From assembly GCA_963556195.1 (NCBI GenBank), contig OY744531.1, forward strand, positions 52,798,200 to 52,862,199: a stretch of DNA of 64,000 nucleotides, given 5' to 3'. Within the stretch, counting starts at the first letter, position 1. Every line of letters begins with the position of its first letter. This document shows positions 56,563 through 64,000 of the stretch, in pieces. Source of the DNA: Sepiola atlantica. Taxonomy: Eukaryota > Mollusca > Cephalopoda > Sepiida > Sepiolidae. The notes under the pieces were generated by a model that saw nothing but the letters and a program-made list of their open reading frames with translations, did no database searches and was not told the DNA's origin. Made by a program: the position numbers and the translations under genes.

Positions 56563-58215
56563 CCTATAACTTTAAAATTCAAGTGTTTTCTTTTTTTTAT
56601 ACAACACCATGTGGTCTGATTTTGCTGCGTATATTAATAAATAGAAAATACGACGTTTGAGATGAAAAGTGAAGAGATTATTACCGTAATATAATCGGGA
56701 TATTTTCCGCGACACACACCCATTAAGCAACAAAGGGACATATTACTTTATTTTATTTATAATTTTAGAATTATAAACATGATAAAAATAAAAATTAAAA
56801 TTAATATGGTGATCAGGAGTACACAAGAGTCCCCCTTTACTCCCTGGCGCTATTCTATACGCAACAAAATAGTACAGGGACTGCAGTATAACATCCTCAT
56901 TTTCCGCGCTCATAATAAATTAGTGATTACGAGCAGAATTTTTTTTTACTTTTCAAGTAGAAGGCCGTGATGAAATTTCACTCATTGCTTTTAGAGAAAT
57001 TAAATCGAGTGGCCGAAAATACCGCCGCGGATTACGATTAAGAAGGCCGACTTTGCTGAGTCATTACAGGTGGGAGAGCAAGCCTCGATTTGACATCAGC
57101 GAAGAATGTGTGATATAATCGTTAGACATTTTGTGGCTATTTTTTTGCTAGATAAAATCGACTTTTGTTTCTCTTAGCTTTCTTTATATTTGTGTTTAGA
57201 TTTTAAAGATTTTACAGCATTTCTTTGTTTTATCTTAAGATCTCGTTTTATTTTTTATCCATTAACTCCTCATTTATTTGATTCGTTCCTTTCTTTATTT
57301 TCCCTTCCCCCTTTTTACTAGTCAACGACACTCGGTTCATTTTTACACTTATTTCGCTTTGGGATTTTATCATGATCTTTTTTCAGATTTTAGAATAGAA
57401 TAAGAATGAATTTAAAAGCTGTCTGTGTGTATGTTAGACAAACTTCATAAAGGCGAGATTACTTATTATACACAATCAGGGATATTCTTAAAATCGTATC
57501 AGTATAACAATCTAACACCGAAGAATCTAAGTAACGTTGATGCTTAATAAATACAATGAAAAATATTATTTTTGTATGAATCAACATGATTGATCTTCTT
57601 GGTGTTTTGCCTGCGGGTAAAAAGGGTTGTTCACTATTAGAATAAATGGGTCCTGGTCCTGTTTTATTGTTCTAGAGAGCCTCCAAAGATGCTCACTCCC
57701 CATATTGATTATTTTGCCCTTGGCCACCGCTTTAACATTGTTTCCATATTCCAATATTTCATCACGTTATTTTTATTGTTGATGCCTCTCTTAGCTCCCA
57801 CTCCCATGTAGCGACTATTCTTCTTGTTTTGGGTTTACCTGGAAAATAGTGGGCGCTCTGACACTTAGCTAAGGGTTTGGAGGGCCTTACTAACCTGCCC
57901 TATTAGCATTTTGTTTGGTTCTTTACTTTTCAGTCTTTTGGGTGTTTGTATATTCTCCAACTCCACGTAATTACTCATGTATATTTATTTGTGTAAATAA
58001 AATCTCATTGAAACCATTGGGAATCTTTTAAGTAGAATTAAAGCTATGGAGTGAATGAGGTATTTAGATGATAGAGTCTAGTTTTGAGTAGACAAAGGTT
58101 TTTGTTGTAAATAAATGACATTCGACTCCCTATCTCCCTAAAAAAATAAGGTGTAATGCGACAAATAAATATTTATTGTGATTTTTATTTGACTAAATAA
58201 ATTCGCTTTTTGGCT
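56563..58215. other. No gene seen
   Basis: About 1.65 kb without a supported feature. A slightly GC-richer patch (57,005-57,100) has no recognisable motif. Frames are short. Confidence 0.45.
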
Positions 58216-58450
58216 AAAAACAATGTGTAGAATCTATGCTGATGCTACACTTTGTCTAATCTGTACTAAGTCAGTGACAAAGAAGTATTTCTAGACTGAG
58301 GCAATTTATATTTTTGTTCTAATCCAGAGTGCCCCTTTTTGGGGAACTGGATTTTCACCTACATTAAAAACCGACCGTGTGTCTACATTTTCCCTCGTAG
58401 GGGAGACAAGTAAATAGGGGCAGTCCGAAATATATAGATAATCTAAATAA
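58216..58450 (+). repeat. Dispersed repeat shared with 14.10-14.33 kb
   Basis: CCCCTTTTTGGGGAACTGGATTTTCACC and ATTAAAAACCGACC with GGGGAGACAAGTAAATAGGGGC follow the order seen at 14,200-14,290. Same orientation; class unknown. Confidence 0.5.
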
Positions 58451-58719
58451 CAATAATACCTCACTGCATAAATAATTGTCAAATAGTCATCTTTTAATTA
58501 ATGACTCCACCCTGGGCCACGTACACCTGCTAGTAGTAGCTTAATAAACAAATGTTAAAGAAAACCTACAACTACAGGGTGGCCCCCGAAAATGACATGT
58601 CATGATTTTTTTTAAATCTGCTTGATTATTATGTGAACATTGGTTTCTATGATTCCTTATTAGAAACAGGTACTGACACGTAAAGCTTGTCAATATCTAT
58701 AGTTAAAATGCTGCTATAG

Positions 58720-59700
58720 ACTCAACAGGATTTTTAACACGGGACGCCGGGTCATCAGTCCGCGCCGGTTTTCACTTCATCACGAAAATAATATTTTCTG
58801 ATTTTTGTGTGTTGATACCATTTCTTATCTCATGAATTATGTATCTTAGATAGTCCGTAGAATATGTTTGTGTTTATCATGAAGTTTGTTAGGAAATCCC
58901 TTTCTTTCTTTGTTAGTATTTTTGTTGTATGTCGTGCGAAGTTTTGTGTTTTTGAAATGGTGGTGTTGTCAATGTTGGTGCTAATTGATTTAAGTAATCT
59001 ATGTTTTCTAATGCCTCTATAAGTTTCGATTTATACTCATTTTTGTCCATAGTGACAGCAGCACTACCTTTGTCTGCTTCTTTTATAATTATATTATGTT
59101 ACTATTATTTAGGATGTGATCTAGTGCTTGGTGTTGTTTAGATGTTAGGTTGTTGGTAGGTTTCGCTTCTAGAGGTTTTCAAAGAATGTTTTTAGTTATC
59201 TCGTGTTGTTGTGTTTGTTAGGAAAGTATGTTAATATTTTTTTTTTACTAATAAGTCATCTGTTTTGTTTTCGTTATTAATTAATGTTTCTAGTAGTCTA
59301 AATTTGCGTTCAAATTCTGTAAGGTCTTTCTTCAGTTCCGTAATATTACTTTTGGGAGTTAGGCAGAATTTCAACCAAATTTTAGTATTTCAAATTATTC
59401 CTTTGTTAATGTGTATGTGAATAAATTGATGATTTGGGGGTTTGTGTTGTCTAATCTGGGAGTGCTGTTTGTTTGGTTGATTTGCGGAGTTATTGTAAGA
59501 TGATTATTTTTTATATGTTTTGTGTGTTTTAGAAGATTGTGTTGTTTTTCGGGAAAATTGATGTTGTGCGTGTTATTATAAGGGTTTATTTTGACATATT
59601 TGAATGTGTTGCTATTGTGGGTTAGCTGTTTCGGGTTAGGGTATATTGGCGGAATTATTATTCCGAAATTAATAAGATTAAAGTAAAACAAAATAAATTA
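58720..59700 (-). mobile_element. Penelope-like element, N-terminal part, decayed
   Basis: Minus strand. The strongest block runs from about 59,098 down to 58,920: IIIKEADKGSAAVTMDKNEY followed by LIEALENIDYLNQL. The K-E-A-D-K-G-S-A motif is the characteristic start of the Penelope-like reverse transcriptase region. Upstream (59,691-59,100) is an open, Asn/Thr/Lys-rich frame and then broken frames with NKTDDLLVKK. Downstream the frame breaks at about 58,915 and similarity is lost by 58,720. Palm motifs and the GIY-YIG domain are absent from this copy. The unit is flanked by TA/GATA tracts on its 5' side. Confidence 0.68.
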
Positions 59701-59747
59701 ATTAATCTTGCATTGATAAAGGTTTCTGTTTTAAATTTTATAACATA

Positions 59748-59830
59748 AATATATATATATATATGTATATATATATTTATTTATATATATACATATATAT
59801 ATAGATAGATAGAATATAATTGATAGGTGT

Positions 59831-59904
<74 letters not shown>

Positions 59905-59905
59905 G
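59748..59905. repeat. (TA)n-(GATA)n compound microsatellite
   Basis: TA-rich about 59,748-59,800, GATA about 59,829-59,903. Confidence 0.95.
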
Positions 59906-59999
59906 AAAGAAACATATTAAATAGATGTAGATATATACTTAAAAGTATAAAATTGTAACACGCTTTTAAATAATATTAAAGAAATAGAGTTGGTAATTT

Positions 60000-60155
60000 A
60001 AAGACTACTTACGTGCATAGCCTGATCGTTTCCTTTGGGAATGAAACATAAACGAGTCTCTGTAGCTGACTTTCCATAAGTATATTTTCTATACTACTAC
60101 TACTCAGTTCTATTCGCATATTGAGCATTGTTAAATAAGTATTGAATATGTGTGC
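60000..60155 (+). ncRNA. Degenerate hammerhead-like motif, family 2
   Basis: CTGATCG (60,022-60,028; two core changes), stem II TTTCC-TTTG-GGAAT, GAAAC (60,043-60,047), AUAAACGA and GTC (60,056-60,058), followed by TCTGTAGCTGAC. The downstream TATTGAGCATTGTTAAATAAGT tail matches the foldback at 52.35 kb. Its right end touches the LTR of the gypsy-type element. Confidence 0.45.
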
Positions 60156-60157
60156 TC

Positions 60158-60400
60158 TTAAGTAAGGAAGATATCCCTGCCAACGTCCGTCACTGTTTTC
60201 TACTAAAAAGCAAATGACCACTTCCACAAATTGTTATATAATAATAAGGGGGAGATAACCCCAGTTTACTCTTTCAACACAGGAGTAGATAACTCCTTTA
60301 CCTATACATCCTCCGTGACCACGGGATGAATCGTTGTGATCATCTTCGTATGCACCGGAAAACCCGTGCGATTTTCCACGCATTTATGGGGACAAGTTTC
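60158..60400 (-). repeat. 3' LTR of gypsy-type element
   Basis: Shares AGGAAGATATCCCT, CGTCCGTCACTGTTT, CTACTAAAAAGCAAAT and CACTTC(C/T)ACA(A/G)ATTGTTATAT with the right LTR. It retains a segment (GGGGGAGATAACCCCAGTTT) that the right LTR has lost. Its inner edge is not fixed; the pol C-terminal frame begins near 60,384. Confidence 0.7.
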
Positions 60401-60570
60401 TTGGCGCTCTTGTTCTGCGACATGACGGTTGTCTTAATGCTGGGGGATAAACCGGTGGTGTGTATATTCCTGTGATGCTCTTCAAACCCCCTGAGGTATC
60501 ATCAATTTCAATTTCTTTCACCTCAGGCTCACTGGGTGGTCTGACATTGATGTTTCGTTCCACATCCATT
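60384..60570 (-). pseudogene. pol C-terminal region
   Basis: Open minus frame with PPSEPEVKEIEIDDTSGG and PPALRQPSCRRTRAPRNLSP. The basic, Pro/Arg-rich end is typical of the tail after integrase in such elements. Assignment rests mainly on position. Confidence 0.45.
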
Positions 60571-61020
60571 GTTACCTCACTGGGTCGTTCCTGTGGGGGT
60601 TCAGGATTGTGGACGGATTTGAGATTCCTGAAGTGGCATAATGTGGGCCATCTATAACTGGGTAGATTTTACGGAGAAACCGACGGTTGCTCAGCGTTTA
60701 TCAATTGCTCCCACTCACCTGCACTCGGTACTGTAGGTAACCCTGTGTCTCCACGACCCTCCTTGTCTTCGTCTATCGACGAGTGTAATTACCATCCTGG
60801 TTCTCCATCTGGACGAATTTTCCCACGTTGGCTTCCCGGAGTGGGCAACAATGCTGATTATAGAAATGGTTGTTCCGCATATGTCTCTTGTTTTTTGCCA
60901 ACTCCTTTCGTTCGTTTATTTCTTTCCAGTGTTTCCGGGTTTGATATTTATCCCGTAGGACCGGATGGTTGTCTTTAAGATTCGACCGTATAGCATTACA
61001 GCTAGGGACATGTTAAGATC

Positions 61021-61345
61021 CTAGACGGGAGTATTGCGATAGGTTTTTAAGGCCCGAGCAGCCCGATCATAGCATAGGCGCCCATAGCTGTTGATATTGC
61101 CAGCTAGTATTCGTGTTGTTGTCTTAACGGCTAAGTCTGCGCGACCGTTGCTCTGTGCGTAGTATGCTGATGAGATAAGCTTTCGTATACCCCAGTTCTT
61201 CAAAAAGGAGTCATACTCCTGTGACTCAAATGGTGGTCCTTTGTTCGAAGAGATTTCCTCTGATGACTCATAAATACAGAACCAAGTTCTCAAGGTGTCG
61301 CATACGGTTTGGGGCCTCCCTAATATCATTACGGACATTTCCACC
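61021..61345 (-). pseudogene. Integrase catalytic core fragment
   Basis: Minus frame of 107 codons. PPFESQEYDSFLKNWGI and ISSAYYAQSNGRADLAVK are the second and third parts of a DDE integrase core (SAYYxQSNGRAE context). The expected catalytic Asp is Asn (SSNKGPPF) and the expected Glu is Asp (GRADLAV), so both changes would disable it. The first part of the core, upstream, is broken. Confidence 0.85.
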
Positions 61346-61494
61346 CATCTCGTATATCAATCAGCGTATACTAAATAGTTCCTGCTCTGTATTTCAACAA
61401 AATCCACGACTTGTTGGAATGGAAAATCCTGGTCTGGTGGTAACATCAAGAGCTCCTTGAGCTTCGATGGCGCAATCATGTCGCACGTGCGGCA

Positions 61495-61690
61495 CTAGGA
61501 TCTGATTTGTCGGATGCTAGCATCCAAACCCGGCCAGAACAATCGTTGGCTCGCGTTCGCCAGCATACCGTTTACGCACTGATGCGCGGAATAAAGAGAT
61601 TCCAATACCTCTGCACGAAGTAGTTGAGGTATCAGGATGGTGTTGCCTTTTATAATCACTCGCTCTAGGAAGTACATTACTTCCGGCATC
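61495..61690 (-). pseudogene. Integrase zinc-binding (H2C2) region
   Basis: Minus frame ending at codon 64. LLRAEVLESLYSAHQCVNGM and LANASQRLFWPGLDASIRQI match the H..H part of an integrase zinc finger with the typical W-P-G-L context. The Cys pair that should follow is cut off by a stop at about 61,495. Confidence 0.8.
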
Positions 61691-61720
61691 GGCTAGATAC
61701 CGCGAGCTATAGGTGGGAGG

Positions 61721-62500
61721 TCATTGCGTGATTGAGAGGAAACAATTTTGGATCAGATCTCTTAAGGTCCTGCATTCTTCATCTGTGACTGCCGCAGCAA
61801 TAATTATTTCCAATGTAATAGCCTTCAAGTTAGGGTCGCTTTCGTACATCGAAGTGAATGGAGCTTCGACTGAAGTGTCGATCATTTGGTCAGGGTTTCT
61901 TGATAGGGTTCCTACTGGGTATCGGAATGCACAATCTGGGGCTAAATTAAGTTTTCCGGGGCGATGTTTTACCTGGAAGCGGTACATCAGTATATTTTCT
62001 TTGAAGTTCAACAGGAGGGTTTTTTTAAAATATTATTCTGGGCCTGGTTAGAAAATAGTTTTATTAGTGGCAGGTTATCCACTGTTACCAGCAAATCTGG
62101 GCATCCAAGTATGAACACTCGGCAGTATTCTAGCCCGTAGACGAGTACTACCGCCTCTCATTCTACTGGTGCGTAGTTGGCAACACGGGACCCAGCCAGA
62201 ATTCATTTCCAGTGGCCATCTCCATAACTTAGGTTTACTTCGCCCTCACATCTACAGTGTTTTTCAAATAGAAAGTACGAGTATCCTGTGTTGCTGTACT
62301 CTGTTACCAGCCTTGTCACTCTGTTCATTTCGAATGTTTGAACACACTTCTCAATCCTATTCACCATCACTCTCTTTGATTCTTTGAATATGCTCTCCAG
62401 TGTTTCTTCCCGATAAGACTTTCTGTTATTTGTCTTCAATAGTTCTTGGAAGGGGGTCATGACTTCTGGTTGTGAAAAGGCAAACAACACCTGATTCACA
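61721..62500 (-). pseudogene. RT connection and RNase H region
   Basis: Two minus frames (62,203-62,499 and 61,721-62,011) with a broken join between them. The first carries TPFQELLKTNNRKSYREETL and a DYSKTG-like stretch (EYSNTGYSYFLFEKH) where the first RNase H Asp is expected; here it is Glu. The second carries FQVKHRPGKLNLAPDCAFRY, typical of the end of RNase H before the connection to integrase. Confidence 0.82.
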
Positions 62501-62960
62501 AGTCCAAACCAGTGATATTTGTGAGCGTAAAGAATTGAAGTATGACTTCTGTCATCTTTTTTAGTGGTCGAACTCTATTTGCAGTGACTAGAAATCTCGC
62601 GAACTCTATCTCAATTTCAGCAAAATAACACTTGTCCGGGTTAAATACAATTTTCGTTCTCTGCGCAGTGACTGATGTAGTCAACAGTGTGCCAGAATGA
62701 TGACTCTGTTTATCGTCTCATAGGAGGCTGTCGTTTATGCATCGGGTCTTACGAGCCATATCCGCTGTGTTGTCATAAAACCGAGGGGTGTATCTGTACC
62801 TTGATCCATGGAATCCTTGAGGGGCCCGAGAGTACCTATATTGGCCCCACTCGGTGATGAATGTAATGCGTCCCATGCGGCTGGAGATAATAGTAGACTG
62901 TGGTATCCATTCCATGCGTCAAGCATCGTTTTCTCTGATGTATGCCGGTATCATCGAAAC
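62496..62960 (-). pseudogene. Reverse transcriptase palm fragments
   Basis: Overlapping minus frames. LDAWNGYHSL (62,926 down) matches the first catalytic Asp motif. FITEWGQYRYSRAPQGFHGS matches the APQG block. TRCINDSLL (near 62,735) stands where Y/V-x-D-D is expected, with Asn for the first Asp. VFNPDKCYFAEIEIEFARFL (62,684 down) is the next conserved block. A frameshift lies within the first 60 codons, because two frames carry alternating motifs. Confidence 0.85.
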
Positions 62961-63009
62961 CTGAATTCGAAATTTAGCATGCCACGTAATCTCAATAAAG
63001 TCTCCGTCC

Positions 63010-63118
63010 GTAGTATCCAATCCTATTGCGGGTCGTTCTGGTCTCTTAACCCGCGAAGCATTTCTTTTCGGAACTCGATATTTTGTTTCATCAATCGCAC
63101 ACCTTCTTGCTCCATGGT
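63010..63118 (-). pseudogene. gag N-terminal remnant
   Basis: ATG at 63,115-63,113 (minus strand) follows the leader by about 75 bp. The frame encodes about 30 residues (MEQEGVRLMKQNIEFRKEML...) before a stop. After it the sequence passes almost directly into the RT region, so most of gag and protease has been deleted. Confidence 0.6.
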
Positions 63119-63189
63119 GGTTGGTGGTAGATAAGTTCAATATCCGACGAAGTGCTTAAAAGAACTCCACGCTTTACAGTATTTGTAAT

Positions 63190-63205
63190 CCTGTTCGTAG
63201 CGCCA
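63190..63205 (-). other. Primer-binding site
   Basis: Minus strand TGGCGCTACGAACAGG directly follows the end of the 5' LTR (boundary 63,205/63,206). TGGCGC at the LTR edge is the usual form of a tRNA-primed binding site in gypsy-type elements. Confidence 0.75.
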
Positions 63206-63358
63206 TGTAAAGTATGGAAGATATCCCTTTCAACGTCCGTCACTGTTTACTACTAAAAAGCAAATCGCCACTTCTACAGATTGTTATATGAAAATAGCTC
63301 CTTTCAATATACATGTGTTGTGTGCGTTCAATAAAATATTATAATATGAATGTATATG

Positions 63359-63402
<44 letters not shown>
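63206..63402 (-). repeat. 5' LTR of gypsy-type element, interrupted by (TA)n
   Basis: Starts TGTAAAGTATGGAAGATATC on the plus strand. Lacks about 45 bp present in the left LTR. A TA tract lies at 63,362-63,400; the true outer edge is not visible. Confidence 0.65.
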
Positions 63403-63603
63403 GAAGTCCCTAAAGTCCGTGTGCACTTCAAGAATTGATAAATTTATTTGCATTTGCTATACTAATAATTTGTAAAAAATGCTATAAAGTTTCATTTATC
63501 TAGTTTTAAGTACAGTTATTAATTCTGTCACCACAAAATGGGCAAAAAAATTTTAATAAGTAAAAGCATATGTTATTTTATCATTATAAAATAAGACTTT
63601 ATG

Positions 63604-64000
63604 GAGACATGTGAAAACTATTGTTGAACTGAATTAAAATGAGATTTTCATGGAGACATGTGAAAACGATTGTTGAACTGAATTCAAATGAGATTTTCAT
63701 GGAGACATGTGAAAACAATTGTTGAACTGAATTCAAATGAGATATTCATGGAGATATGTGAAAACGATTGTTGAATTGAATTCAAATGAGATTTTCATGA
63801 AGACATGTGAAACCGATTGTTGAACTGAATTCAAATGAGATTTTCATGGAGACATGTGAAAACGATTGTTGAACTGAATTCAAATGAGATTTTCATAGAG
63901 ACATGTGAAAACGATTGTTGAACTGAATTAAAATGAGATTTTCATGGAGACATGTGAAAACGATTGTTGAACTGAATTCAAATGAGATTTTCATGGAGAC
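63604..64000. repeat. 49-bp tandem repeat (runs off the window)
   Basis: Unit GAGACATGTGAAAACGATTG, TTGAACTGAATTCAAATGAG, ATTTTCATG. Successive GAGACATG landmarks are exactly 49 bp apart at 63,604, 63,653, 63,702 and onward. About eight copies with few substitutions (for example GAGATATG, AAAACAATTG), indicating recent amplification. Confidence 0.97.

Larger units (their letters stand above)
60158..63400 (-). mobile_element. Ty3/gypsy-type LTR retrotransposon, internally deleted
   Basis: Minus-strand element. The 5' LTR is on the right (from 63,206 outward), the 3' LTR on the left (from about 60,158); both share GGAAGATATCCCT..CAACGTCCGTCACTGTTT. Between them, in pol order on the minus strand, are a short gag-like start (63,115), RT pieces, RNase H, integrase zinc-binding and core domains, and a C-terminal region. 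Gag, protease and the first part of RT are almost entirely missing: only about 190 bp separate the gag start from the RT motif. Stops, frameshifts and catalytic substitutions make the copy inactive. The element joins a family-2 foldback on its left and a TA tract (63,362-63,400) within its right LTR. Confidence 0.85.

Overview
This window is an intergenic or intronic stretch of a large, AT-rich, repeat-packed animal genome. I found no host protein-coding gene, rRNA gene or intact tRNA gene that I can support. Almost every long open frame is a translated microsatellite (Ile-Tyr, Leu-Ser, Arg-Glu, Asn, His or Asp runs) or a fragment of a decayed retroelement. The mix of long (TA)n arrays, Penelope-like elements, hammerhead ribozyme repeats, tRNA-headed SINE-like units and a TAA-associated LINE suggests a lophotrochozoan, most likely a mollusc such as an octopus. 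That assignment is inference from repeat style, not from a diagnostic gene.

Layout. 0-8 kb: foldback (hairpin) repeats separated by (TA)n tracts, plus two tandem arrays of a roughly 365-bp unit carrying a hammerhead-like core (3.0-3.6 kb and 4.9-5.4 kb). 8.6-9.84 kb: the 3' half of a Penelope-like element on the minus strand, with a broken GIY-YIG domain. 10-25 kb: mostly unassigned AT-rich DNA with microsatellites, a decayed minisatellite at 16.7-17.3 kb, and the best-preserved hammerhead array (21.34-22.08 kb, minus strand). 27-39 kb: a nest of fragments of one LINE family that I place with the restriction-like-endonuclease (RLE) group. Its copies end in (TAA)n. One copy is split by a TIR-bearing MITE (27,295-27,727). 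Another is split by a non-autonomous LTR element whose direct repeats lie at about 33.9-35.0 and 37.4-38.05 kb. 40-44 kb: a tRNA-headed SINE-like unit, a GC-rich element with a U2-snRNA-like head, and a third copy of the minisatellite. 45.6-48.5 kb: a minus-strand copy of the same LINE with two foreign insertions. 50-54 kb: more foldbacks and a second tRNA-like SINE head. 55.04-56.56 kb: an 85-bp satellite with a four-monomer higher-order unit of 338 bp. 58.7-59.7 kb: the N-terminal part of a Penelope-like element. 60.16-63.4 kb: an internally deleted Ty3/gypsy-type element on the minus strand. 63.60-64.0 kb: a 49-bp tandem repeat that runs off the window.

Two patterns deserve attention. First, three tandem arrays carry a hammerhead ribozyme signature (CUGAUGA, stem II, GAAA, very short stem III, GUC) at intervals of 332-365 bp. 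Two copies are intact in the core, and several foldback families carry weaker versions of the same signature. This matches what is known of Penelope-like elements and retrozymes. Second, a U2-snRNA-like 31-nt block heads a GC-rich element at 42.1-42.5 kb, and a related block recurs in the roughly 65-70-bp minisatellite found at three loci. This suggests a U2-derived repeat family. All calls were made by eye without alignment or folding software; edges of decayed elements are approximate.
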